The position numbers and the translations under genes are program-made. A model generated the notes under the pieces. That model worked only from the letters and a program-made list of their open reading frames with translations, was not told the origin of the DNA and searched no databases. A DNA stretch of 53,735 nucleotides from a virus: positions 1-53,735 of the IMG/VR virus record IMGVR_UViG_3300023223_000794; one strand, given 5' to 3'. How positions within the stretch are numbered: the first letter of the stretch is position 1; each line of letters starts with the position of its first letter. Shown here piece by piece: positions 24,698-32,027 of this stretch.

Positions 24698-25278
24698 ACG
24701 CTTTTCACTAAATCTATTCTAATCTTTCCCTCTGTTGTAACACTCACGTTTATCTTAGTAGAATCTTTACATAGCAACCGAACTTGCTCTAAAAACATAT
24801 CACTAACGAGAACGAGTTCAGTAAAATCTCCTGGTTCGCCTTCTTCAATAAACATTCCCAACCCTTCTAACGTAGCCTGTGTGTCTAACTCCATGGCTGA
24901 AAACTCTCCTGCATCTAGTTCTTTTTGTAATCCTTCTGCGCCTTCGTTAAGCCTGTCAATAGGATCTAATGTTACGCTTCCTAGCATATCTTTATTGGGA
25001 CCACGCTTAACCCTACCGTCAGGGTTTAACCTTACACGCACTGTATTGGAACCCTCTTGATGTATAGTATATTGCTCCCAAATGGTATACCATTTAGAGG
25101 CTTTGTTATTCTCTGCTAGCCATTCAATTCCTGCGCGTATTTTTTGTGTAAAAGAATTTTGTTGTAATCCAACGTCAGAGGGATGCATTTCAAATTCAAT
25201 AAGCTTTTCATTTAACACCCGTTCCAGTATTTGCTGAACTTCTTTTCCATTTCTTTCAGTCTTATATCCACCTGTCAT
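24694..25278 (-). CDS. Hypothetical protein next to the enhancer-binding-type ATPase
   Basis: This 194-residue protein is directly downstream of, and coupled by ATGA to, the NtrC-type ATPase gene at 25275-26186. The N-terminal third is helical, the middle contains RVRLNPDGRVKRGPNKDML, and the C-terminus is acidic and then beta-rich (KINVSVTTEGKIRIDLV). The basic segment could touch nucleic acid. Because the ATPase lacks a DNA-binding domain, this partner deserves testing as its targeting subunit. That is speculation. Confidence 0.5.
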   Translation of the reverse strand: MTGGYKTERNGKEVQQILERVLNEKLIEFEMHPSDVGLQQNSFTQKIRAGIEWLAENNKASKWYTIWEQYTIHQEGSNTVRVRLNPDGRVKRGPNKDMLGSVTLDPIDRLNEGAEGLQKELDAGEFSAMELDTQATLEGLGMFIEEGEPGDFTELVLVSDMFLEQVRLLCKDSTKINVSVTTEGKIRIDLVKSV

Positions 25279-26186
25279 GTCAACTCTCCTTTCAATAGAA
25301 AATTTATATACATCTCGCGTAACTCTCCTTCAAGTTGTCTAACATTCCCTTTCTTTACAAGGGTTGCCCACGTGTTTTTATCCCAAGCTGTTTCATTAAA
25401 CACTTTACTGAACTCTGAACCCCAGTCGTTTAATGCGATAATATGTTCAGCGATTGGAGGTATATCAGACATACGGTCTACGAGTGCCGGAATTTGAATT
25501 TGAATCCTTGCTAGCCGATGGTATAAGTCTTCCCTTAGTATAGGGTGTTCAGTACTAAAGACTCTTGAAGTTGCTGCTAAAAATCTACAGTTTGCAGTTT
25601 CATGTTGGTCTGAACCTACAGGTTTAAAAGTCCTATCTTCTAAAACTCTCAAGAGCTTTACTTGTATAAGCTCTGGTAAATCCCCAATTTCATCAAGAAA
25701 CAGTGTCCCATCATCAGCCGCACGTATTAATCCCTTACGATCGTTCACAGCACCCGTAAATGATCCCTTTATGTGTCCAAACAGTTCACTTTCGATTAAA
25801 GTTTCTGTCATTGCGTTTGCGTTACACGCTATGAATTGTCCAGTTCGTTCACCATGCAACGCGCGGGCTATGATTTCTTTTCCAACGCCTGTAGGTCCTT
25901 GGATAAATACAGAGTCTTCCATCGCACTAGCTAGCGTAACTTTTGCTTTCATGTCTATGCATAGCTGACTCTGGATTGTTATAAAGTTTTCTAATTCGTC
26001 TAGGACTTTACAATAATGATATTTATTTAACTTAACTTTCATTATCTCACTACAACTGTTTGCGAGAGATAGTGAACCAAACACTTCAGTTACAGTATCT
26101 TGTTCATGGTCTAATTGATAGATAGTTCGAAAATATCCTAAGATATCCTTTCCTATAATTCGTTGGGTAGGGTGTGTTTTATTCAT
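25275..26186 (-). CDS. Sigma-54 activator-type AAA+ ATPase (NtrC/PspF core, no DNA-binding domain)
   Basis: The protein has 303 residues. Residues about 70-300 follow the bacterial enhancer-binding protein core point by point: Walker A GPTGVGKE (97-104), ESELFGHIKGSFTGAVND with the sigma-54-contacting loop GSFTGA (141-146; usual GAFTGA with Ala changed to Ser), Walker B TLFLDEIGDL (Asp165-Glu166), sensor I RFLAATSR (201-208), arginine-finger region LREDLYHRL (218-225) and sensor II GNVRQLEGELR (280-290). In bacteria this core hydrolyses ATP to open sigma-54 RNA-polymerase complexes. The N-terminal ~70 residues are not a response-regulator receiver. The protein ends right after the AAA+ lid, so the Fis-type helix-turn-helix is missing. 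Five -24/-12-like elements in the genome support this function. A replication role is the alternative. Confidence 0.85.
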   Translation of the reverse strand: MNKTHPTQRIIGKDILGYFRTIYQLDHEQDTVTEVFGSLSLANSCSEIMKVKLNKYHYCKVLDELENFITIQSQLCIDMKAKVTLASAMEDSVFIQGPTGVGKEIIARALHGERTGQFIACNANAMTETLIESELFGHIKGSFTGAVNDRKGLIRAADDGTLFLDEIGDLPELIQVKLLRVLEDRTFKPVGSDQHETANCRFLAATSRVFSTEHPILREDLYHRLARIQIQIPALVDRMSDIPPIAEHIIALNDWGSEFSKVFNETAWDKNTWATLVKKGNVRQLEGELREMYINFLLKGELT

Positions 26187-26213
26187 AATGTGGTAGATAG
26201 TAGGTTCCTAAAG

Positions 26214-28118
26214 TTATGGGCAGCGGAGGTAATCAGTAGTTATAAGCGGTTTAAACTCTAGTAGTTTAGGTTCGGCAGGGAAAGTAAGTAACTTAAGCTC
26301 TAGCTCTGGCTTTAACTCTATAACATCTTCCTCAACTGCAGACTCCACAAATGCAGAGTTAGCTAATTCTTCCCGTTCGGCTTTAAAATCTTCCGTTATT
26401 TCCTCCTCAGTGGCCGCACGAAAGTTTTTAAGGTCTTTGGCATTTATTTTTCCGTTCGTAGCTTCTACGCCTCGCTTGATTAGCAATTCATTCCAGTCTT
26501 CTTTTGTTCGAATTACTTCTTTTAAACATCCTAATTTTGGTTTCATGTTATCATGCACTTCCTCTTCGACAGTCCCGGTGTAATAAATCATAGACTGATA
26601 TGCATCTGAAATAGAATTATACCGTAGCGCACGACCAAACACTTGAACTACTTCATACGCGTCGTAAGATGGTGTTCCGTTCAGTACACGAGGGCGAGAA
26701 TCTACATGCTCGTGATGAAGATCTAGACTAGCGCCGCCAGCTTTTGCTGTGAATAGGCAAGTGCTTCGGCCACCTTGTTGATATTCGTCAATGACATCTT
26801 GTTGCCTTTTGTCTCCCATAGGCTTAAAGAAAGCTTTAAGTTTTTCCCATTGCTTTTCTGTGGCAGTAATCTTATCATACTCTAGATGTAATGGTTTATG
26901 TTGAATAAACTCGTTTAAGTCTGCTACGCCTCCCCAGATTAGCGTAATATGCTCTAAAGGTACACCATGTTTACAGTATAATTCGATTACACAACGGATA
27001 ATAGTTCCTTTGAAATTCGTTGCAATGAGTGGATACTTGTCATTCTCTAGAGCTGTTATGGTTCGTTCTACTAGGATAGAGCATCGTACTAATTCTCCAC
27101 GTTCTCTGAAAATGTTCTTTGCTACCATCATTGCCATTCCAGAGCCTGGTGCACTACGATCAATTTTCCGTAGCCTTTCGAGATAGTCATCCCATGCACG
27201 GGTAAACCAAGCTTTGTGACCAGAGGACTGAAATTCAAGTAACTCTGCCCGATTATAGGCCTTACACTTCGGCCGAGCATTCTTTAATCGTATGATGTTA
27301 GACCCTAACCAGTCTACTATACGAGCCATGCCGGCCTGGTTAGGAATCGTAGGGTCACTTTTGTAAAGTTCTTGTGCCCGTTCCATTAGTTCCTTTGGCC
27401 TGAACATCTGAGTGCTAAGAATAAAAGTCTCTGCGTGGGCGAGATGAACCCATGGAGTAGCTGTTACCATCATCTGAAGAAATTTAAAGTTCTTGGTTTT
27501 AATTCTTCGGGCCATCTCTGTAAAATTCCTGGCAATTTGGGTCTGTTTACTATTCGCATTTCTTAAGTCATGCGATTCGTCTATAACAAGAATCTGCGGT
27601 GCAAACATAGGATTCCAGACAGGCATGATATAAATATCTCCAGCATGAACAAAGGTTTCCCAAGAGATGAACTTCTTTCCGGCTCTGTTTCGTAGTTCAC
27701 CCCAAGTCATGATAGCCACGGAACCGCCTGACTCTACAGGTAAACCAAATTTGTTCTTTAATTCTCTGTAAGTTTTGATCTTTGCTTTTTTTCGGACTAC
27801 GATTACGACGGCCGCGCTTCCTAGAGGTTTCTTAATGAAACCTGAGTCGTAAAGTTCTCGAAGCCATTCCCCAAAAACGATTGTTTTTCCACAACCTGTT
27901 ACACCTTGGACTAACGCAGAAAAGCTCTTTCCTCGGCTAAAATGCTCTGCAATAGAATTCAGTCCAGTTTTTTGAAAATCATGTGGTCCTCCATAGTTCC
28001 TTCGAGTCTTTAATACAATTGCCGGCGCTTTCTCACGGAACATCTTAGCTCCAATGATATCGTTAATCAGCTTTGTAGAAGTCTGGGAAGGTAAATCTTC
28101 GAAGGAAGTGATACTCAT
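26214..28118 (-). CDS. Superfamily 2 DNA/RNA helicase
   Basis: The protein has 634 residues. Motif I GVTGCGKT is at 72-79, motif II VIDESHDL (DESH, Asp180-His183), motif III VTATPW (about 218-223), and the C-terminal RecA domain has CLFTAKAGGASLDLH and motif VI VVQVFGRALRYN. This is a phage DEAD/DESH-like helicase, as used in replication initiation or recombination. The C-terminal ~90 residues are acidic and probably disordered. It is upstream of the sigma-54-type ATPase with a 27-base gap. Confidence 0.9.
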   Translation of the reverse strand: MSITSFEDLPSQTSTKLINDIIGAKMFREKAPAIVLKTRRNYGGPHDFQKTGLNSIAEHFSRGKSFSALVQGVTGCGKTIVFGEWLRELYDSGFIKKPLGSAAVVIVVRKKAKIKTYRELKNKFGLPVESGGSVAIMTWGELRNRAGKKFISWETFVHAGDIYIMPVWNPMFAPQILVIDESHDLRNANSKQTQIARNFTEMARRIKTKNFKFLQMMVTATPWVHLAHAETFILSTQMFRPKELMERAQELYKSDPTIPNQAGMARIVDWLGSNIIRLKNARPKCKAYNRAELLEFQSSGHKAWFTRAWDDYLERLRKIDRSAPGSGMAMMVAKNIFRERGELVRCSILVERTITALENDKYPLIATNFKGTIIRCVIELYCKHGVPLEHITLIWGGVADLNEFIQHKPLHLEYDKITATEKQWEKLKAFFKPMGDKRQQDVIDEYQQGGRSTCLFTAKAGGASLDLHHEHVDSRPRVLNGTPSYDAYEVVQVFGRALRYNSISDAYQSMIYYTGTVEEEVHDNMKPKLGCLKEVIRTKEDWNELLIKRGVEATNGKINAKDLKNFRAATEEEITEDFKAEREELANSAFVESAVEEDVIELKPELELKLLTFPAEPKLLEFKPLITTDYLRCP

Positions 28119-28120
28119 GG

Positions 28121-28417
28121 TTACAAATTATGTTCTTTACAGAGTGCTATTATCTCGACATGAGTTCTATCTGGATGATCTTGCCAGCTAGCTATTCCAG
28201 TATAATTTTTAACAATGTTGTGTATTGCAATTTCGAGAATTCCTCGCACTTTGTAGTATTCATCAGATCCGGTTTTATAGCATTTTCTCATAGCTCCCTG
28301 TAGACACCAACAAGTTGCTTTAGGATCTTCTGAGAATATTTGGAAACCTAGTAAATCGCGGGCTAAAGCATTTTTTATCCAAGCCGTTGGGTTTTCTAAG
28401 AGTTCGTAGATTTTCAT
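28121..28417 (-). CDS. DUF6197-like small protein
   Basis: A 98-residue protein with ARDLLGFQIFSEDPKATCWC, LQGAMRKCY and IASWQDHPDRTHVEIIALCK. This matches the pattern of the phage/actinobacterial DUF6197 family, in which an N-terminal WCL/GA motif is followed by WxDxPxRT. Function of the family is unknown. It is two bases upstream of the helicase gene on the minus strand, so probably co-translated. Confidence 0.6.
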   Translation of the reverse strand: MKIYELLENPTAWIKNALARDLLGFQIFSEDPKATCWCLQGAMRKCYKTGSDEYYKVRGILEIAIHNIVKNYTGIASWQDHPDRTHVEIIALCKEHNL

Positions 28418-28453
28418 GTTAGGGTTAGGATTTTGTAGTTTCTTGAAAGTGAA

Positions 28454-28567
28454 TTGAACCAGCCCAAATGAGTGATAAGTTCATTACCCGTGTAGGAATA
28501 TCTTGCTTTATCATAGCACATTATCCATTGGATTACTTGCGTGATGACGATGTATGAGCTGGTTCAA
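28454..28567. ncRNA. Long-range inverted repeat, possible structured RNA
   Basis: TTGAACCAGC (28454-28463) and GCTGGTTCAA (28558-28567) are perfect reverse complements enclosing 94 bases without a gene. It sits immediately beside the tRNA-like element at 28571-28641. The strand cannot be decided, but neighbouring genes and the tRNA-like element are on the minus strand. Could be a structured RNA, processing element or a decayed tRNA. Confidence 0.35.
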
Positions 28568-28570
28568 AAT

Positions 28571-28641
28571 TGGGGCGTCGGAGAGGACTCGAACCTCTAA
28601 TGTGGCTTTTAGGCCTAGTTTACCTGTTAACATACCGACTC
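28571..28641 (-). tRNA. Degenerate tRNA-like element
   Basis: On the minus strand the acceptor arms GAGTCGG and CCGACGC pair with one mismatch (A-G at pair 2). The T-arm AGAGG-TTCGAGT-CCTCT is perfect, the D-loop has the usual GG, and an encoded CCA ends it. The anticodon arm is too short (GGC-CTAAAA-GCC, three pairs and a six-base loop), giving 71 bases in all. It looks like a tRNA with a deletion in the anticodon arm, possibly once a Leu-type, or a tRNA-like RNA. I would not assign an amino acid. Confidence 0.5.
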
Positions 28642-28760
28642 CATTAAATTAACGCCAAGGAACTGGGATTACACCAGTTAACGTAATCGATACGTTTCCA
28701 AGGTTGGAGCGCGGAAGATTGGGAGTTTTCCGTCTATTACGGACTTGGCAAAAGTATAAA

Positions 28761-28838
28761 ACTCTCCAACTACCGACAAATGCATATGATCCTGGGCGGT
28801 ATGGACTCACGCAGGTGGTTTGAAGATAGTTGGAGAGT
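28761..28838. ncRNA. 12-bp inverted repeat enclosing 54 bases, possible structured RNA
   Basis: ACTCTCCAACTA (28761-28772) and TAGTTGGAGAGT (28827-28838) are perfect reverse complements. On the minus strand the hairpin is followed by TTTTATACTTTT, a U-rich run like an intrinsic terminator. An open frame of 66 codons at 28649-28849 runs through it but has a composition unlike a protein. The element may be a small RNA or the end of the 28.9-30.4 kb genes' transcript. Confidence 0.45.
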
Positions 28839-28869
28839 AAAGTGTTCATGGTGGGTTAGATCGAAAATT

Positions 28870-29121
28870 TTAATTTTCTCCGCATGTGATTAGTTTAGCT
28901 CCAGCTACTATAGCAGCTTGGAATTCATCGCGAGTAACAAAGTCAACAAGGATATTACTGTCGCGATCATATATATAATCACCAAGTTCCTGATCAGTGT
29001 CTGAGGAATTTAAGTATATTCCATCAAATCGCGTTACGTCTTCATTGACTAAACGGAAGCGCACTATGTCATCCATGGATTCCCATATTATCGCTGTTTT
29101 TATTGTTTCTATATCAGGCAT
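28870..29121 (-). CDS. Small acidic hypothetical protein
   Basis: An 83-residue acidic protein (VRFRLVNEDVTRFDGIYLN, then GDYIYDRDSNILVDFVTRDE), beta-rich. No membrane segment. The tandem AAGGTTAA repeat lies directly before its start. Acidic, possibly an inhibitor-like or adaptor protein, but there is no direct evidence. Confidence 0.5.
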   Translation of the reverse strand: MPDIETIKTAIIWESMDDIVRFRLVNEDVTRFDGIYLNSSDTDQELGDYIYDRDSNILVDFVTRDEFQAAIVAGAKLITCGEN

Positions 29122-29131
29122 AATTTATTAG

Positions 29132-29163
29132 AAGGTTAAAAGGTTAAAAGGTTAAAAGGTTAA
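29132..29163. repeat. Tandem repeat, AAGGTTAA x4
   Basis: Four head-to-tail copies of the 8-base unit AAGGTTAA. It lies in the short gap upstream of 28870-29121 and touches the end of the small lipoprotein frame. Slippage or a binding site for a regulator are both possible. Confidence 0.8.
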
Positions 29164-29306
29164 AACATCATTGGTGGGCCGGCATCTTCATCTACAGGAG
29201 GTTCTGATATTGCAGAAGATTCCATTGTAGTGCTACAACCGCTCCACGTAGTGCTAAGCACTAGCAAAACGCCAATTACGAATAATTTGTTCTCTGAGTT
29301 CTTCAT
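29160..29306 (-). CDS. Putative small lipoprotein (48 residues)
   Basis: A 48-residue frame with charged start MKNSENK, hydrophobic run LFVIGVLLVLSTT and a Cys at about residue 24 (WSGC), then a Ser/Pro/Asp-rich hydrophilic tail. This is the layout of a small phage lipoprotein such as an outer spanin, though the residue three before the Cys (Trp) is not ideal for a lipobox. It overlaps the end of the upstream gene by 53 bases in another frame. No strong ribosome-binding site is seen. Confidence 0.45.
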   Translation of the reverse strand: MKNSENKLFVIGVLLVLSTTWSGCSTTMESSAISEPPVDEDAGPPMMF

Positions 29307-29727
29307 TGTAGTGTGTTATTAGTCCATTCTGGGGTTCAAGGAAATACCATTCTTCGTTGTTACAGTAAGTCATGATAGTAACGTGTGCTCCAGGTCCGGG
29401 GATTCTGTTTAATGCTTCATCACGTTCGATGAATACCCAAGCTTCAATCATGGCGGGTGCAGTTTTCTTTACTAAGGTTTCGTTCTTACACAATGCTAAA
29501 GAGGCTTGCACTAATCCCCAGCGAGTAAAATCATCACAGTCGAAGGATTCATCTATAAATTCTCGTGGTGCTTCGTTTTTTAAGAACGATCCAAAATCGT
29601 CAAGCCATTCTAATGATGGCATGAAGTAGTTCTTGTCACGCATGGGAGCAACTTGGAGAAACCCGAGTTCTATTTCCATGAGTAGCTTGAGTCCTGAAGC
29701 TGTTATTGTTATTGGGTCGTCAGTCAT
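29254..29727 (-). CDS. Protein with DCDDF/His/EPQ motifs (possible cysteine-protease or transglutaminase-like fold)
   Basis: The protein has 157 residues from the ATG at 29727, which overlaps the upstream stop by a few bases. An in-frame ATG at 29793 would add a low-complexity TKTKTK stretch copied from a microsatellite. ESFDCDDFTRW (Cys in a DCDDF context), GPGAHVTIMTYCNNEEW and FLEPQNGLITHY give a Cys-His-(Glu/Gln) order. I have seen this in phage proteins with a predicted transglutaminase or papain-like fold. Function unknown; a lysis enzyme is one option since no endolysin is otherwise recognised. Confidence 0.5.
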   Translation of the reverse strand: MTDDPITITASGLKLLMEIELGFLQVAPMRDKNYFMPSLEWLDDFGSFLKNEAPREFIDESFDCDDFTRWGLVQASLALCKNETLVKKTAPAMIEAWVFIERDEALNRIPGPGAHVTIMTYCNNEEWYFLEPQNGLITHYNEELREQIIRNWRFASA

Positions 29728-30415
29728 TAGTGGTTTCTGCGGTTTCTGCGTTTTCGTTTTCGTTTTCGTTTTCGTTAGTGGAGAATAATTCAAGCGCGCG
29801 CTTTAACTTTCCAAGGTCTTTAATGCCGGTCTCTAATTTATCTTCAATGATTCGATTGGCTATTTTCCAGTTTATGCCCAGATTTTTTACGAGACAATGT
29901 CGGAGTTCATCAAGGGTTTCTAGTTTCTCTAACCGTTTTTGTCGTTCCATGTCTGCCTGCTCTTTTACTTTCGTGCGGCGGTTAATTGACACTTTCCACT
30001 CAGTGATTCTCCAGAGTTGGAAATACTTATGGAGATGTTCAAGATCTTTTTCACAAGTGTGACAGGGTTCAAGATGGCAAATAGTTAGATTGTTCCGTTG
30101 AATGAGGATTGCATTAGCTACTATTTCATTAACTATCGCATATTCTTTAGTGTGAACTGCAAGATCAACGAAATAGGCAAGATCAATAACGATAGTAGGT
30201 TTATCGGGTTTTCTTGCAAGAGGTTCTAGAGGAGGTTTTACGGGTTCAATTCTTGAGTAACCTTGCTGCTCTTTAAACCATTTGAATAAATGACGTTTAC
30301 CTTTATGATCTTGCCATTCAGCGTGATTAATTTTTACCCAACCTCGTTGAGCATTAGCCAGTTCTACTAGATGGTCGTGGGTGCTTATTATAAGAGGTAT
30401 ATTAGGTTCTTTCAT
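29720..30415 (-). CDS. Hypothetical protein with Asn-Glu repeat tail
   Basis: The protein has 231 residues. The N-terminal part contains LIISTHDHLVELANAQRGWV and HLFKWFKEQQGYSRI. A Cys pair (CHLEPCHTCEKD) near 115-122 and a basic coiled coil (KVKEQADMERQKRLEKLETL) follow. The tail NENENENENAETAETTND is encoded by a GTTTTC microsatellite and is acidic and disordered. Unrecognised. Confidence 0.55.
   Translation of the reverse strand: MKEPNIPLIISTHDHLVELANAQRGWVKINHAEWQDHKGKRHLFKWFKEQQGYSRIEPVKPPLEPLARKPDKPTIVIDLAYFVDLAVHTKEYAIVNEIVANAILIQRNNLTICHLEPCHTCEKDLEHLHKYFQLWRITEWKVSINRRTKVKEQADMERQKRLEKLETLDELRHCLVKNLGINWKIANRIIEDKLETGIKDLGKLKRALELFSTNENENENENAETAETTND
29750..29773. repeat. Microsatellite GTTTTC x4
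   Basis: Four tandem 6-base units encode the Asn-Glu repeat at the end of the 231-residue protein on the minus strand. Changes in copy number would keep the frame (6-base unit) and only lengthen the tail. Confidence 0.75.
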
Positions 30416-30591
30416 CGGAGGGTTCTTTCTTGGATAACAAACCTAGGCGGACTACACGCTACTCAGGTTACTACATGTTATTGCATGCAGTCCGCCATGG
30501 TTTGGTATCTGTTACGCTGGATTCATATTTCGTCCGTCGCCTTTCTTTGTTAACTTATGTTTCTGTCGGTTCTAGAAGGAAGGTTCCCTGC

Positions 30592-31242
30592 TTAATCGTC
30601 TGTGGAGCGTTTCTTACGTTCGACAATTTTTGCTTTGATATCATCTTGTTCTCTGACCAGTTCCAAGATTTCTAGTTGCATTTTCTTTGCTTCTTCTGGT
30701 TTCCCTTGCTCAGAGTATTCTACAATTTTACTCCAATCCATATTAGTCATCCGCTCGACTACGCTTTCTAGCTGACTTTCCAAGTCCGTAATCGAGATCG
30801 GCTTGAATTGCATTTCCTCGAAGTCCTTGGTGAATTGTTCAATATCGAAGTGTTGATTCGGGTCATCGCCTTTGAGAAGCTCAATTCCCAGCATTGCCAA
30901 GCCTCCATTATAACCGTTCGCTAGGTTCTCCGCACAAGAGGTTACAAGCTTCCGTCGAACAACTTGATTAACTGCATGAGCTACGTTTGCACGTCCAAGC
31001 ACTTTAATCACATCGAGTAAGTTATCTTCATCGACTCGCACAGTAACAAACGGATGTTTCGTTCCACCGCCTTTCGTTTTTAGAAAACTGTCACATTCTA
31101 AGATTACATCCCCAAATGTCAGCGTTGGCGGAGTGAGTTTTTTTAGCTTCTTAAGTGGATCAATTTTTTTAGGATCATTTCCGCCTTCAGAGCTAACGCT
31201 AGTTCCAGCCGTGGATTCAGTAGGTTTATTTAATAGACTCAT
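30592..31242 (-). CDS. Hypothetical protein
   Basis: A 216-residue protein. A Ser/Thr/Lys-rich start leads to FGDVILECDSFLKTKGGG, a globular middle, and a C-terminal helical hairpin (ESQLESVVERMTNMDW, then EEAKKMQLEILELVREQDD). Likely an early protein at the head of the leftward block. The 176 bases between it and the next downstream gene (30416-30591) hold nothing I recognise. Confidence 0.55.
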   Translation of the reverse strand: MSLLNKPTESTAGTSVSSEGGNDPKKIDPLKKLKKLTPPTLTFGDVILECDSFLKTKGGGTKHPFVTVRVDEDNLLDVIKVLGRANVAHAVNQVVRRKLVTSCAENLANGYNGGLAMLGIELLKGDDPNQHFDIEQFTKDFEEMQFKPISITDLESQLESVVERMTNMDWSKIVEYSEQGKPEEAKKMQLEILELVREQDDIKAKIVERKKRSTDD

Positions 31243-31291
31243 AACTTTGTTTCTTTATATTCTTTCTTTTCTTTTTTTTGTTTCTGGTAGA

Positions 31292-31549
31292 TTAACTTCC
31301 TGAAAATAGGAAGTTCTCTTTAGGAATTTCTTTCCCTTCGAGAGCATATTGCAGTTCTTCAAGTTTTTTCACAAGTGTTTCGTATTCTGCAATTTCTAAA
31401 TTCTTCTGGATCCACGCCAGCCGTATCAAACCTCTGCGATTTCGTTCTGCTGGCGTTGCTTTTACGTGTGCTTTAATTCGTGGAACACCGTAAGGATTCC
31501 CTCCAGCTTCGTGGATTCTAATCCCGCCTATTTTAACTTTCCTCGGCAT
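31292..31549 (-). CDS. Small basic hypothetical protein
   Basis: An 85-residue basic protein (MPRKVKIGGIRIHEAGGNPY, then RIKAHVKATPAERNRRGLIR). The start is four bases after the upstream stop. The basic first half suggests nucleic-acid contact. Unknown. Confidence 0.5.
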   Translation of the reverse strand: MPRKVKIGGIRIHEAGGNPYGVPRIKAHVKATPAERNRRGLIRLAWIQKNLEIAEYETLVKKLEELQYALEGKEIPKENFLFSGS

Positions 31550-31553
31550 GATG

Positions 31554-31949
31554 TTACTGTGCTATTGGCACGTAATTTTCTAGCAATTTTAATTGTTCAT
31601 CCCAAACTTCTATTTGTCCTTCGAGTTTCTTTCTTAATTCCACCGTGCAACTACTACAATCCTTTCTTGTTTTTCGAATCTCCCGTTTTAGTATATCTCC
31701 AAGCACAACTGCTACAATGTGTTCGAATGTTGACCCCGACGGGCTAACTGTTGGTTCCTTCGGATCTGCTTTTGCTCTTTCCACGCTTTCTTTTAACTCC
31801 TCTGCTGTTGTGGCTTCTAAAATCCGTTTATATAACACATCTAACATCATTTCTTCTTTTGTGTCTGGTAATACAAGTGGGCTAATAACAAAAGCCCGTA
31901 TTGCTACCTCAAGTATCGCTGCTTCGTTCGATGTTAGTGTAAGAGTCAT
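31554..31949 (-). CDS. Hypothetical protein, first gene behind a perfect -24/-12 element
   Basis: The protein has 131 residues from the ATG at 31949. An open frame continues up to an ATG at 32027, but that would place the start codon inside the promoter element (32011-32026) and upstream of its expected RNA start near 32000. The core is helical (LTSNEAAILEVAIRAFVISP), with a CSSC pair and charged helix later. Function unknown. If the sigma-54 interpretation is right, it is the first gene of a sigma-54 transcript. Confidence 0.55.
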   Translation of the reverse strand: MTLTLTSNEAAILEVAIRAFVISPLVLPDTKEEMMLDVLYKRILEATTAEELKESVERAKADPKEPTVSPSGSTFEHIVAVVLGDILKREIRKTRKDCSSCTVELRKKLEGQIEVWDEQLKLLENYVPIAQ

Positions 31950-32010
31950 ATCAAGTTCCGTTGTTCTGCGAGGTTCTGTGAGAGCCCTCGGCTCTGCTAC
32001 CCCTATAGAA

Positions 32011-32026
32011 AGCAAGTCTTGTGCCA
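32011..32026 (-). promoter_or_regulatory. Sigma-54-type -24/-12 promoter element, perfect match
   Basis: On the minus strand the bases read TGGCACAAGACTTGCT, an exact match to TGGCAC-N5-TTGCW. The predicted RNA start is about 12 bases past the GC, near 32000, giving a ~50-base leader to the ATG at 31949. My scan of the minus strand between 11.6 and 32.8 kb found only this and the 32712-32727 element with correct TGG and TTGC spacing at mismatch 0-1. Both sit at gene starts. Confidence 0.65.
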
Positions 32027-32027
32027 T

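Noticed and set aside
28571-28641. Functional tRNA with a defined anticodon
   Set aside because: The anticodon arm is missing about two base pairs and one loop base, so no reliable anticodon can be read.
28649-28849. 66-codon open frame on the minus strand
   Set aside because: Runs through the 12-bp inverted repeat, has an odd composition and no recognisable domain. Treated as non-coding RNA region.
31566-31581. TGGCACGTAATTTTCT, plus strand
   Set aside because: The essential -12 GC is lost (TTTC), and it points into the minus-strand coding block.
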